A DNA stretch of 64,000 bases. Source: WTFY01 sp965205275. GTDB taxonomy: Bacteria; Pseudomonadota; Gammaproteobacteria; UBA4575. The stretch is from positions 372,001 to 436,000 of the forward strand of contig OZ242168.1 of assembly GCA_965205275.1 (NCBI GenBank), written 5' to 3'. The translations under genes were made by a program, and so were the position numbers. The notes below the pieces were generated by a model. The model ran no database searches. It was not told the origin of the DNA and saw only the letters and a program-made list of their open reading frames with translations. Positions 17,985-26,144 of the stretch are shown here, piece after piece (the stretch's first letter is position 1; every line of letters begins with the position of its first letter).

Positions 17985-18353
17985 ATGAAAACCAAACCAG
18001 AATTAAAACCATTAGTAGTGGCTGTTGGTGCAGTCTTGGCAGCAGGCGCATTTGGGGTTTCGACAGCAAATGCTGATGAAAATCCGTTTCAAATGACCGA
18101 GTTGTCTGCCGGGTACATGGTCGCAGACAGCCATGCTGCAGCTGAGGAAGGCAAGGCTGAGGAAGGCAAGTGCGGAGAAGGCAAATGTGGGGAAGGCAAG
18201 TGCGGAGAAGGTAAAGCTGAGGAAGGCGGCACCGAGGAAGGCAAGGCTGAGGAAGGCAAATGTGGGGAAGGCAAGTGCGGAGAAGGTAAAGCTGAGGAAG
18301 GCGGCACCGAGGAAGGCAAGGCTGAAGAAGGCAAGTGCGGAGAAGGCAGTTAG
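17985..18353 (+). CDS. HvfA-like EGKCG-repeat precursor peptide (putative metal-binding RiPP)
   Basis: Exported low-complexity protein of 122 residues from ATG 17985, preceded by AAGGAGAG. The leader (KPLVVAVGAVLAAGAFGVSTANA) resembles a signal peptide and the first mature segment NPFQMTELSAGYMVAD resembles the conserved part of HvfA-family peptides. The C-terminal half is EGK-type pentads containing six EGKCG motifs. In the family, such motifs are substrates of DUF692 (MNIO) enzymes with a DUF2063-type partner, giving copper-binding modified cysteines. No DUF692, DUF2063 or DoxX-like gene lies in this window, so the precursor is orphaned here. The class is clear from the repeats; modification and metal are inferred. 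Confidence 0.82.
   Translation: MKTKPELKPLVVAVGAVLAAGAFGVSTANADENPFQMTELSAGYMVADSHAAAEEGKAEEGKCGEGKCGEGKCGEGKAEEGGTEEGKAEEGKCGEGKCGEGKAEEGGTEEGKAEEGKCGEGS
18183..18332 (+). repeat. Two tandem 75-bp units within the EGKCG gene
   Basis: Positions 18183-18257 and 18258-18332 are nearly identical 75-bp (25-codon) units, each encoding two KCGEG pentads, then KAEEG, GTEEG and KAEEG. A partial third copy follows to the stop. The only visible difference is near the end of the unit (GAG versus GAA). This looks like a recent in-frame duplication that doubled the number of cysteine motifs. Confidence 0.9.
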
Positions 18354-18384
18354 GCTGATTTTTTATTACTCCATAGCTTTATAG

Positions 18385-18413
18385 AAAACGGCGGACTTCA
18401 GGTTCGCCGTTTT
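18385..18413 (+). terminator. Rho-independent terminator after the EGKCG gene
   Basis: The arms AAAACGGCG (18385-18393) and CGCCGTTTT (18405-18413) pair perfectly around an 11-base loop, ending in a T run, 32 bp after the stop codon. Because the A/T ends are symmetric it could also act in the other direction. Confidence 0.75.
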
Positions 18414-18523
18414 GCATTCCGGTACAATAAAGGGCAATGGCCATTGCAAAAAGTTTTTGAAATTTGGTGATTCATTGTTTGATGAAGTGGGCTAAGTGCT
18501 ATTTTAACTGATATGAGGCAACC

Positions 18524-19396
18524 ATGGCGGCGGTATTGATTGATGGTAAATCGATTGCTACGCAAATTAAACTGGAAGTTAAAGACAAAGTAGGTGAACT
18601 GCAATTACGGGGTGTGCATCCTTGTCTGGCAGTGATTCTGGTTGGGAGTGATCCTGCTTCTTGTGCCTATGTGCGTGCCAAGCAAAAAGCAGGCAGGAAA
18701 GTCGGGATACGGTTGATTCAGCATGACCTGTTACAGGATGTTTCTGAGCTGGAATTAATCAGGCTAATAAATGAGTTGAACGATGACCCTGAAGTACATG
18801 GCATTCTGGTCCAGTTACCCTTACCTGCTCATATTGATGAAACCAATATCATTGCTGCCATTTCGCCCCAAAAAGATGTCGATGGTTTCCACCCCTATAA
18901 TGTTGGGCGTCTGGTAACCGGACTGGCCACCTTGGTTTCCTGTACACCTTATGCGGTGTCACAGTTAATTTCCAGAAGTGGAATCGAAACCACTGGCAAA
19001 CATGCAGTTATTGTGGGCCGCAGCAATATTGTTGGGAAACCGCTCATGAACATGCTGGTTCAAAAAGCCAGAGGGGCCAACTCAACAGTAACCATGTGCC
19101 ACTCCAGGACTGAAAATATTAAAGATCATACCCTGCAGGCAGATATTCTTATTGCGGCGATAGGGCAGGCGCGTTTTGTTACGGCAGACATGATAAAGCC
19201 CGGGGCAGTCGTCATCGATGTTGGAATCAATCGCATTGAAGAAGGTGGAAAGACATGTCTGGTAGGAGATGTAGACTTTGATCAGGCCAGAAATGTTGCT
19301 TCAATGATCACCCCTGTACCGGGTGGAGTGGGTCCAATGACCGTTGCCATGTTGATGCAAAATGTCGTTAAAGTGGCTACTTTGTCCATGTCCTGA
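18524..19396 (+). CDS. folD: Methylene-H4folate dehydrogenase / methenyl-H4folate cyclohydrolase
   Basis: Bifunctional folate C1 enzyme of 290 residues interconverting methylene-, methenyl- and formyl-H4F with NADP. Motifs: SCAYVRAKQKAGRKVGI (catalytic Lys region), VQLPLPAHIDE, QKDVDGFHPYNVG, HAVIVGRSNIVGKP for NADP, and ITPVPGGVGPMTVAML. In a methylotroph it links the folate pool to the methanopterin route for biosynthesis. Single gene, preceded by the terminator at 18385-18413. Confidence 0.95.
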   Translation: MAAVLIDGKSIATQIKLEVKDKVGELQLRGVHPCLAVILVGSDPASCAYVRAKQKAGRKVGIRLIQHDLLQDVSELELIRLINELNDDPEVHGILVQLPLPAHIDETNIIAAISPQKDVDGFHPYNVGRLVTGLATLVSCTPYAVSQLISRSGIETTGKHAVIVGRSNIVGKPLMNMLVQKARGANSTVTMCHSRTENIKDHTLQADILIAAIGQARFVTADMIKPGAVVIDVGINRIEEGGKTCLVGDVDFDQARNVASMITPVPGGVGPMTVAMLMQNVVKVATLSMS

Positions 19397-19552
19397 TAAT
19401 GTCTGTGTCCCGGTAACCGGTATAATTGCAATGCTCAGCTTGGGCCTGAAATCTCTTGTTAGTCTTGGGTGCAAACCGGGTCACCAGACGTCGGCAAAGG
19501 GGGTCTGTTCTGTTCACGCTTCACGCAGGTTAATCCTGGCAAGGAGAATAAA

Positions 19553-19903
19553 ATGGCAATGAAATATTTTGAAAAAGCGCAGTATGAAAATATAGCTTCT
19601 CTGAATATCGAAGGCATTAACGCTTTTCTACAAGACACGATTTCATCAGAAAACGAAAATGCCCCAATTACCTGTGGCTTTTTTCGCATGGAGTCAGGCA
19701 ATCCACTGGAATACACCTATACGTATGATGAATGCAAAATCATGCTGGAAGGGGAGATGGAAATTGTCGGTCAGGATGGTCAAAGTATTACCCTGAAACC
19801 TGGTGATGTTGTTTATTTCAGTAGTGGTACCACCGTTACATTCTCTTCTGCATCAACCGGGACTGCTTTTTATGTAGGACAGCGCAAGGCAGGCGTTCTT
19901 TAA
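19553..19903 (+). CDS. Cupin-fold protein (EutQ-like)
   Basis: Small protein of 116 residues from ATG 19553, which is preceded by AAGGAG at a good distance; the frame is open further upstream without support. A single cupin barrel is visible: TYDECKIMLEGEMEIVGQDG, then LKPGDVVYFSSGTTVTFSS. The fold resembles the C-terminal domain of EutQ, but no ethanolamine genes are near. Metal ligands typical of cupins are poorly conserved (no HxH). The function is unknown. Confidence 0.75.
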   Translation: MAMKYFEKAQYENIASLNIEGINAFLQDTISSENENAPITCGFFRMESGNPLEYTYTYDECKIMLEGEMEIVGQDGQSITLKPGDVVYFSSGTTVTFSSASTGTAFYVGQRKAGVL

Positions 19904-20046
19904 CGGGAATATCTGCAGGTCATCGGGTTCCTGCCTGCGAGCAGTCATGGGAATCCGGAATGCAGGGCATCAGATTTGCAGCAAAATTATAATTGAGTTG
20001 GAGTAGAATAACGCTGACTGTTTAAATATTAAGGGGGATAGCGATC

Positions 20047-20433
20047 ATGTCTAAATGGCGCGATATCAAATCTCAACAGGCCTATACAGAAGAACAAATA
20101 AAAGAAAGACTGGCTGAAGAACTGCCGGCCTGGTATTACGAGAATGGCTGGATTCGCCGAAAATACAAAACACATAGCTGGAAAGGCACACTTATGGTTG
20201 TAAATACCATAGGCCATTTGGCAGAAGCGGCCTTTCATCATCCGGATCTCACGGTGTCTTATGCTTTCGTCATTTGCAAGTTAATGAATCATGCCGCCAA
20301 GGGGGTTACCAATAAGGACTTTGAACTGGCCCAGAAAATTGAAGAGGTGATAATGTGGCAACCCGGCACAGGCAGTGGAGACTTGGAGGGTACACCAAGC
20401 GATCCACGCTTTGCTTACATCCAGTACAAGTGA
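20047..20433 (+). CDS. Pterin-4a-carbinolamine dehydratase family protein
   Basis: Protein of 128 residues with the PCD active-site pattern EAAFHHPDLTVSY (His64, His65) and the third His82 in KLMNHAAKG, then a C-terminal FELAQKIEEV helix. Classical members dehydrate 4a-hydroxypterins; relatives also occur as RuBisCO assembly factors and in methylotroph pterin clusters. No phenylalanine hydroxylase is adjacent. The first 50 residues (KWRDIKSQQAYTEEQIKERL) are longer than in minimal PCDs. AAGGGG at 20031-20036 is a plausible ribosome-binding site. Given its setting, a role in methanopterin metabolism is possible but not shown. Confidence 0.82.
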   Translation: MSKWRDIKSQQAYTEEQIKERLAEELPAWYYENGWIRRKYKTHSWKGTLMVVNTIGHLAEAAFHHPDLTVSYAFVICKLMNHAAKGVTNKDFELAQKIEEVIMWQPGTGSGDLEGTPSDPRFAYIQYK

Positions 20434-20452
20434 TTGTGTTTTCCTGATCAGG

Positions 20453-21028
20453 CTATAAAGCCACTTCAAACAGCAGGTTTTCTATATTTTTTATGATTGC
20501 CTGTGAAGGCGTACCATAAGGAACAATATTTGTTACCTTACCTTCAGTGTTAATAATATATAAATTGGAGGTATGATCGACAGAATAAGAACCTTCTGCA
20601 ATATTTCTGTCATAGGAGTAAAAGCCGCTGAATTGTTTGACTACCCCGTCTATTTCCTCAGAAGACCCGGTTAACCCAATGAAACGACTGTCAAAATATT
20701 GCAGATATTTTTCCAGTATTGCAGGTGTATCGTGGCCGGGGTCGACGGTTATGAACAGCGGCTGTATTTGTTGCCCACGGTTGCCCAGCTGAGCCAGTAC
20801 GCTTTGGATAGTACTTAATGTATGAGGACATACATCCGGACATCGTGTGAAGCCGAAGAACAGTAGAACCACCTGACCTCTTGAATCCACTAGAGAGTAA
20901 GATTTGTTTTGATGAGTAGTGAGCTCAAAGTCACCTCCCACCCGGTTGCTTTCAGCCAGGCTATTAAGAGTACAGACACTCAACAAAATAAGTAAATGAA
21001 ATCTAAGCAAGCGATGGTGCATCTTCAT
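20453..21028 (-). CDS. SCO1/SenC family protein (copper chaperone/thiol reductase)
   Basis: Exported thioredoxin-fold protein of 191 residues. A hydrophobic leader HLLILLSVCTLNSLA is followed by the fold, with the copper-binding pair RCPDVCP (Cys63, Cys67) and the distal His in SVDHTSNLY. Such proteins deliver copper to cytochrome oxidase or other cuproenzymes. It is divergent from the methanethiol oxidase gene, sharing a 316-bp intergenic region, so it may serve that enzyme. No cytochrome oxidase gene is near. Confidence 0.88.
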   Translation of the reverse strand: MKMHHRLLRFHLLILLSVCTLNSLAESNRVGGDFELTTHQNKSYSLVDSRGQVVLLFFGFTRCPDVCPHTLSTIQSVLAQLGNRGQQIQPLFITVDPGHDTPAILEKYLQYFDSRFIGLTGSSEEIDGVVKQFSGFYSYDRNIAEGSYSVDHTSNLYIINTEGKVTNIVPYGTPSQAIIKNIENLLFEVAL

Positions 21029-21344
21029 AAAGAAGACCTGAACTGGGCCTGGGGTTCCTAAAAATTAGAAGCTGTAAAATCGTTATTGTTCCCGGAGTAT
21101 TTTTAGTAATTTCGGAATATTAATAACAACTACAGTCGGTTATAGCTAATAAAATGGGCTTTGCCAAATTGATCAGGTGTGTCTGCCTTTTCCCGACAGG
21201 CCCGATATATTATTATTCAAAAAATACGGGTGCAGGCTGATACAGCCTTGTATAGAATACCAGATGCGGCATAATGGTATATTAAACAAAGAAGAATCCA
21301 GATTCAAGTTTCTATCAATAAAAACGATACGGAGTCCTGTAGAT
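21029..21344. promoter_or_regulatory. Divergent control region between SCO gene and methanethiol oxidase
   Basis: This AT-rich 316-bp gap must hold promoters for both genes. On the plus strand TTGTAT (21248-21253), a 16-base spacer and CATAAT (21270-21275) form a candidate sigma-70 promoter, 70 bp before the oxidase start. GGAG at 21331-21334 is the ribosome-binding site. No clear operator repeat was seen. Confidence 0.35.
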
Positions 21345-22727
21345 ATGAAAAAAATGGCAAAATCACAAGCTAAGTGGATGCAAGGCAGCATTGTGTCTTT
21401 ATGTATCATGCTGGCATCTGTAATCGGCTTTCACTCTGCTGCCATGGCTGATGAGACCTGCATGTCTCCTTATATGGCCAAAATTGTTGGTCAGGAAGAC
21501 TATGTATATGTCTGGACATTAGGTGTAGAAGGCCTTGGCGATGAGCAAGACAAGCTAGTTACCATTTCTGTTAATCCAAATTCAGTGAACTATGGGAGAG
21601 TCGTGAATGTACTTTCTGTAGGGGGCCGTAATGAAGCGCACCACTCTGGTTTGACCGATGATCGTCGCTATCTGTTTGCGGGTGGCTTGGACAGTAACAA
21701 GATTTTTATCTTTGATGTTCACACCAATCCAGGTAAACCCATGCTCCATAAAGTGGTTACTGATTTTGTGGAAAAAACAGGTGGTATGGTTGGCCCGCAC
21801 ACCATGTATGCCTTACCCGGCCGGATCATGGTCAGTGCTTTATCCAATAATGTGGACCATGGGGGCAGGACCGGAATTGCAGAATTTACCAACGAAGGCG
21901 AATTTGTTGCTGCGCACTGGATGCCAACGGATGAAAACTTGCGCGGTGCCCGAAAAGTAGGAAATATTGCCGATGGATACGGTTACGATGTGCGTGCTTT
22001 GCCACGTCGCAATGTGATGATTACCTCCTCGTTTACGGGCTGGTCCAACTACATGATGGATTTCAGCAAGATGCTGACAGATGCCGAAGCCATGAAGCGA
22101 TTTGGCAATACCGTGGTAGTCTGGGATTTGCATACCCGCAAGCCTAAAAAAGTATTTGAAGTACCTGGGGCACCTTTGGAAATTCGTTGTGCATGGGGTT
22201 CAAACCATAATTACTGTTTCACCACGACGGCATTGACTTCGAAAATCTGGCTGATTTATGAAGACGACGCAGGTGAATGGCAAGCCAAGGCAGTTGGAGA
22301 TATTGGTGACCCATCTAAAGTGCCTTTGCCTGTGGATATTTCAATTACAGCAGATGACAAGGGCCTTTGGGTGCAAACCTTCATGGATGGCAAAACCCGG
22401 TTCTTTGACATCTCTGACCCGTTCAATCCCAAGCAGGATTATGAGCATGAAGTGGGTTCCCAGGTAAATATGATTTCGCAAAGCTGGGACGGAAAGCGCA
22501 CCTATTTTACGTCATCCCTGCTAGGGAACTGGGATAAGACCGGTGACCAGGACGAGCAGTTTTTCAAACTGTTCTCATGGAATGGCGAGGAACTTGTGCA
22601 TGAGTTTACGGTAGATTTCTATGCGCTGAAGCTTGGTCGTGCGCATCAGATGCGTTTTGGTGCATATTCACTGTATTCGCAAAAGCCGAACTCAACAGGC
22701 ACAATGTTGTCACAACGGATAGAGTAA
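21345..22727 (+). CDS. mtoX: Methanethiol oxidase (SBP56 family)
   Basis: Periplasmic selenium-binding-protein-56 family enzyme. Bacterial members with a leader, as in Hyphomicrobium, oxidise methanethiol to formaldehyde, hydrogen sulfide and peroxide and use copper. It has 460 residues from ATG 21345; the signal peptide ends near SAAMADE (about residue 35). Family segments are RNEAHHSGLTDDRRYLFAGG, GGMVGPHTMYALPGR, GYGYDVRALPRRNVMITSSF and GRAHQMRFG near the C-terminus; the histidines in the first two are candidate ligands. The frame extends 56 codons upstream without a good start. It is followed by a terminator, then SCO and MauG-like genes, the arrangement known from mtoX loci. The product name is an inference from family and context. 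Confidence 0.85.
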   Translation: MKKMAKSQAKWMQGSIVSLCIMLASVIGFHSAAMADETCMSPYMAKIVGQEDYVYVWTLGVEGLGDEQDKLVTISVNPNSVNYGRVVNVLSVGGRNEAHHSGLTDDRRYLFAGGLDSNKIFIFDVHTNPGKPMLHKVVTDFVEKTGGMVGPHTMYALPGRIMVSALSNNVDHGGRTGIAEFTNEGEFVAAHWMPTDENLRGARKVGNIADGYGYDVRALPRRNVMITSSFTGWSNYMMDFSKMLTDAEAMKRFGNTVVVWDLHTRKPKKVFEVPGAPLEIRCAWGSNHNYCFTTTALTSKIWLIYEDDAGEWQAKAVGDIGDPSKVPLPVDISITADDKGLWVQTFMDGKTRFFDISDPFNPKQDYEHEVGSQVNMISQSWDGKRTYFTSSLLGNWDKTGDQDEQFFKLFSWNGEELVHEFTVDFYALKLGRAHQMRFGAYSLYSQKPNSTGTMLSQRIE

Positions 22728-22773
22728 AGAGCGGCTTTTATTACAATGATGTAATCAGTAGTCTGTTTAACTG

Positions 22774-22803
22774 AAAAAAGGCCGCCCGCGAGGCGGCCTT
22801 TTT
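22774..22803 (+). terminator. Strong rho-independent terminator after methanethiol oxidase
   Basis: The arms AAAAAGGCCGCC (22775-22786) and GGCGGCCTTTTT (22792-22803) pair over 12 positions around the loop CGCGA. It separates the oxidase gene from the downstream SCO/MauG-like pair, suggesting the oxidase can be expressed far more strongly than its maturation genes. Confidence 0.92.
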
Positions 22804-22825
22804 GTTTCTGGAATACTTTTTGAAG

Positions 22826-23572
22826 ATGAAAAAAGTTTTTGGATGTCTGGCGATTTACATGGTACTGCTTGCAGTATCAGGTTGTGACCGTGATGCGGGT
22901 GGCGAAGCCCCTCTTCCGGGTTCGCATGCAGCCCGTGCAGAAGTTATGGTGATGGCAGATGGCTGGAAGCCTGATTTATCCTATGACGTACCTGAATCGG
23001 GATCCTATGTTCTGCCAAGAATCAGTGCTGCAGGGGGTGGGACAGTCCTGGATGCAGATGGACAGGAGCTTGAGCTTGGAGATCTGCTGGGGGATAAAAT
23101 TGTGCTCCTAACATTTATATATAGCAGTTGCACAGACCTGAACGGGTGTCCGTTGGCAACTGCTGTATTCTATAAGGTGAAAGAACGATTCAAGGATGCC
23201 CCTGGGCTTGCCGATAAAATCCGTTTAATCAGCATAAGCTTTGATCCTGAACACGATACGCCTGAAGTGATGAGGCTGTATGGTGCAGGGTTTGAAGAAA
23301 GTGACCCACAGTGGCTGTTTCTTACAACGGCTTCCGAGCAGGCATTAGAGCCTATCATCAAGCAGTACGGACAGATGGTGATCAAGGAGTATGATAAAGA
23401 CGGGAATTACCGGGGAACCATGGCGCATGTATTGCGCGCATTTCTGATAGACAGGTCCAAGAATATTCGACAGGAATACAGCGTTTCATTCTTACATGAC
23501 CGATTGGTTGAAGTTGATATAAAAACACTTCTTATTGAGGCAGGTGTATTAACTGCACATATAGATTCGTGA
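22826..23572 (+). CDS. SCO family lipoprotein with CX5C motif
   Basis: Thioredoxin-fold protein of 248 residues from ATG 22826, only about 20 bp beyond the terminator. The leader ends in a lipobox (AVSGC, Cys20), so it is probably anchored in the envelope. The redox/copper motif is SSCTDLNGCPLA, with five residues between the cysteines instead of the usual three; the distal His is in GTMAHVLRAF. SCO proteins of this kind accompany methanethiol oxidase and MauG-like genes elsewhere. Its stop overlaps the start of the next gene (TGATG), so the two are translationally coupled. It probably takes part in oxidase maturation (inference). Confidence 0.82.
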   Translation: MKKVFGCLAIYMVLLAVSGCDRDAGGEAPLPGSHAARAEVMVMADGWKPDLSYDVPESGSYVLPRISAAGGGTVLDADGQELELGDLLGDKIVLLTFIYSSCTDLNGCPLATAVFYKVKERFKDAPGLADKIRLISISFDPEHDTPEVMRLYGAGFEESDPQWLFLTTASEQALEPIIKQYGQMVIKEYDKDGNYRGTMAHVLRAFLIDRSKNIRQEYSVSFLHDRLVEVDIKTLLIEAGVLTAHIDS

Positions 23573-24918
23573 TGCATTGTATAAAGAAACCAGTACCGAT
23601 TGTCAGCATTTCAGTTATTTTTAGTATTATTGTTTTAGCTGCTGCCTTCCATTCTTCAAAGGGTTTCGCGGATACAAACGATACAGGGAATCCGGCAGTA
23701 TTTGGACCCGGAGACGATAAACAGGGTTATGAGTCGATTGATTACAGAACGAACTCCTTGGACCTGCAAAAACGTATTGGCAAGGAAGCCAGGCTGATTG
23801 ATTTTGTGAGTCACCCCCCATTGGGGCTGCCTCCCGTTCCCATGCCTGTGGAAAATCCTGTTTCAACAGAAAAAATACTGTTGGGGAGAAAGTTGTTTTT
23901 TGATCGCCGCCTGTCTATCAATGACACATTTTCCTGTGCGATATGCCATATCCCTGAGCAGGGTTTTACCAATAACGAAATATCGACCGCCGTGGGTGTC
24001 GAGGGGCGCAGCGGAAAACGTAACGCGCCGACCATATATAATGTTGCATATCTGGGAAAGATTTTTCATGACGGGCGTGAATCTACCCTTGAGCAGCAGG
24101 TCTGGTCCCCTTTTCTGGCGCGAAATGAAATGGCCAATCCATCCATTGGCTATTTAATTAACAAAATCAAGGCCATTCGTGAATACGATGGCCTGTTTGA
24201 GGCTGCATTCGACGGTCGTGGTCCGACCATGGAAACGATTGGTATGGCGCTTGCCAGTTACCAGCGAACGCTTAATGCAGCAAATTCCCCCTTTGATCGC
24301 TGGTATTACGGCAAGGAAAAGGATGCGATCAGCGAGCAGGCCAAGCGTGGATTCAGGCTTTTTACTGGAAAAGGCGCATGCAGTACCTGTCACCTGATTC
24401 AAAAAGAGCACGCCTTGTTCAGTGATGATCAATTACATAATACAGGACTGGGTTTCGAGGACTCTATGGGCGTTGAGCCCAGAACCAGAAGGGTGCAGTT
24501 AGCACCTGGGGTTTACACGGAACTGGATACCAGTGTTATCAGGTCAGTCGCAAGACCTAAAGAAAATGATCTGGGTCTGTACGAAGTTACTGAAGACCCG
24601 AATGATCGCTGGAAATACCGCACACCCTCTTTACGAAATGTTGCATTAACGGCTCCCTACATGCACAACGGTTCATTGCCAACCCTGCGGGATGTCATTG
24701 ACTTTTACGACCGGGGCGGAGTACCCAATGAATTGCTCAGTCCTCTGATCAGGCCGCTGGGCCTGAAGGATTCTGAAATCGACGAACTGGTTGCTTTTCT
24801 GCAATCCCTGACAGGCAACAATATCAGTGTCTTGGTAACGGATGCGTTTGCTGCACCTATTGGAGACATCAGTACGGATGACCCCAATTGGGCCCATGAA
24901 AACAAATTGAAATTCTAG
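23572..24918 (+). CDS. MauG-like dihaem cytochrome c peroxidase family protein
   Basis: Exported dihaem protein of 448 residues. The signal peptide ends near SSKGFA. Two haem c sites are visible: CAICH in the N-terminal domain and CSTCH in the C-terminal domain; MHNGSLPTLRDVIDFYDRGG near the end is typical of the CCP/MauG family. MauG itself forms the tryptophan tryptophylquinone of methylamine dehydrogenase; no mau genes are here. Placed directly after mtoX and a SCO gene, it probably matures the oxidase or disposes of the peroxide produced (inference). Start at ATG 23572 overlaps the SCO stop; a GTG lies one codon upstream. Confidence 0.87.
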   Translation: MHCIKKPVPIVSISVIFSIIVLAAAFHSSKGFADTNDTGNPAVFGPGDDKQGYESIDYRTNSLDLQKRIGKEARLIDFVSHPPLGLPPVPMPVENPVSTEKILLGRKLFFDRRLSINDTFSCAICHIPEQGFTNNEISTAVGVEGRSGKRNAPTIYNVAYLGKIFHDGRESTLEQQVWSPFLARNEMANPSIGYLINKIKAIREYDGLFEAAFDGRGPTMETIGMALASYQRTLNAANSPFDRWYYGKEKDAISEQAKRGFRLFTGKGACSTCHLIQKEHALFSDDQLHNTGLGFEDSMGVEPRTRRVQLAPGVYTELDTSVIRSVARPKENDLGLYEVTEDPNDRWKYRTPSLRNVALTAPYMHNGSLPTLRDVIDFYDRGGVPNELLSPLIRPLGLKDSEIDELVAFLQSLTGNNISVLVTDAFAAPIGDISTDDPNWAHENKLKF

Positions 24919-25151
24919 TGAATGCTGCAGTCGAGGACTTACAGACAGGATTGCCGTTAGCTATATTGAAAAATTTGCTATATGCCTGCGTAACTTTTGT
25001 GAAAAACTGATGTCAGCTTATTTTCAGGCATGATCATGCGGTATATGTGCAGGCAGCGTGTAAAGTTCCTGATAAAATAAAGACCGGCTGTGTCGTTAAT
25101 CAAGCTTTGTATCGTTTCACCTTTAACTGCATAAAAGAAGATAACCGGATA

Positions 25152-25787
25152 ATGATCAGGATAATAGGATGGAGTCTGTTTGTATTGATGCCTTTATTTT
25201 TGTTTACGGCCCAGGCTGGAGTGTTCATGGAACCTGTTGCAGGTGAGCCTGAGGCAGAAGGTTTCAATCTGGATGCTGTGGATGGCACAAATGTCAGTCT
25301 GGATGATTTTCAGGGAAAATTTGTGTTGTTAAATTTCTGGGCAACGTGGTGTGCGCCTTGCAGGAGAGAAATGCCGGCCCTGAATAACTTGCACAACGAA
25401 CTGAACAACAGCGGTCTGGAGGTGGTCGGTGTGCATGTCGGGCCAAGCCTGAATGGAGTGAAAAACTTTTTAGAGCAGGTACCAGTCGAATTTACAATTC
25501 TTGTAGACCAAGATATGGGATTGACGAACTGGGGCGTATTGGGTCTGCCCACAACGTTTTTAATAGACTCGGAAGGCAGGCTTATCCATAAGGCAATCGG
25601 GGAACGTAAGTGGGATTCACCTGCAATGGTAAGGTTTTTAACAGAATTAATGTCCGGTCATCCCCGTATGGTACAGGGTGAGCCGTCAGCACCATTCAGT
25701 AAGGGATATTTTCTTGAAAGCCTCAAAAAGTTTATAGGCTTGATCTACACAAAAGAAGACACGACAAACCGGTTCTTTCCAAACTGA
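25152..25787 (+). CDS. TlpA-like periplasmic thiol-disulfide oxidoreductase
   Basis: Thioredoxin-fold protein of 211 residues from ATG 25152. The leader (SLFVLMPLFLFTAQAG) implies export. The active site WATWCAPCRREMP is of TlpA/ResA type, with the cis-Pro loop GLPTTFLID. Members reduce periplasmic cysteines, for instance before haem attachment or copper insertion. It lies 233 bp after the MauG-like gene and may belong functionally with the SCO proteins as their reductant. The tail after residue 170 is unusual in length and not recognised. Confidence 0.82.
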   Translation: MIRIIGWSLFVLMPLFLFTAQAGVFMEPVAGEPEAEGFNLDAVDGTNVSLDDFQGKFVLLNFWATWCAPCRREMPALNNLHNELNNSGLEVVGVHVGPSLNGVKNFLEQVPVEFTILVDQDMGLTNWGVLGLPTTFLIDSEGRLIHKAIGERKWDSPAMVRFLTELMSGHPRMVQGEPSAPFSKGYFLESLKKFIGLIYTKEDTTNRFFPN

Positions 25788-25871
25788 TCATGACGGCAGC
25801 CGACTCTGCCAGCTTTTTCAAAAGATAAAGTCTGACAGAGCCACCTGTTCAACTACTACTCTAAGCAGTAT

Positions 25872-26144
25872 TTATTCTGCAGTGGTCGGGCTGATAATCG
25901 TCTTGATTTCAGTAATCTTATTGGCCGGAAATCCTCCTTCTTCGGCATGCTTTCGTATTTCATCTTCATTCGGTGCTATATAGGTACAGTAGATCTTGTC
26001 ATCGGTTACAAAACTTTCTACCCACTGAATCTGTGGACCCATTTCTTTTAAAATACTGCATGATTTTTGGGAAATACCCTTGAGTTCATCGCTCTGCAGA
26101 TCGCCGGCTCCGGGAATCTCGCGTTCAATTATATATCTTGGCAT
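25872..26144 (-). CDS. DUF4242 domain protein
   Basis: Small cytoplasmic protein of 90 residues. The opening PRYIIEREIPGAG, then WVESFVTDDKIYCTYIAPNE and IRKHAEEGGFPANKI, is characteristic of the DUF4242 family, a ferredoxin-like alpha/beta fold of which one member is reported to bind nickel. Its role here is unknown. An AGGAGGG sequence stands at good distance on its strand. It is single, divergent from the outer-membrane protein gene. Confidence 0.82.
   Translation of the reverse strand: MPRYIIEREIPGAGDLQSDELKGISQKSCSILKEMGPQIQWVESFVTDDKIYCTYIAPNEDEIRKHAEEGGFPANKITEIKTIISPTTAE

Noticed and set aside
18089..18334. Antisense ORF rich in Pro-Ser-Ser-Leu repeats opposite the EGKCG gene
   Set aside because: Pure shadow of the repetitive sense gene; repeats keep other frames open.
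18135..18350. Possible CRISPR-like repeat array
   Set aside because: The repeats are contiguous coding pentads without spacers.
18133..18384. Lys/Ala-rich frame overlapping the EGKCG gene in another plus frame
   Set aside because: Same cause: the 15-base periodicity of the repeat keeps alternative frames open.
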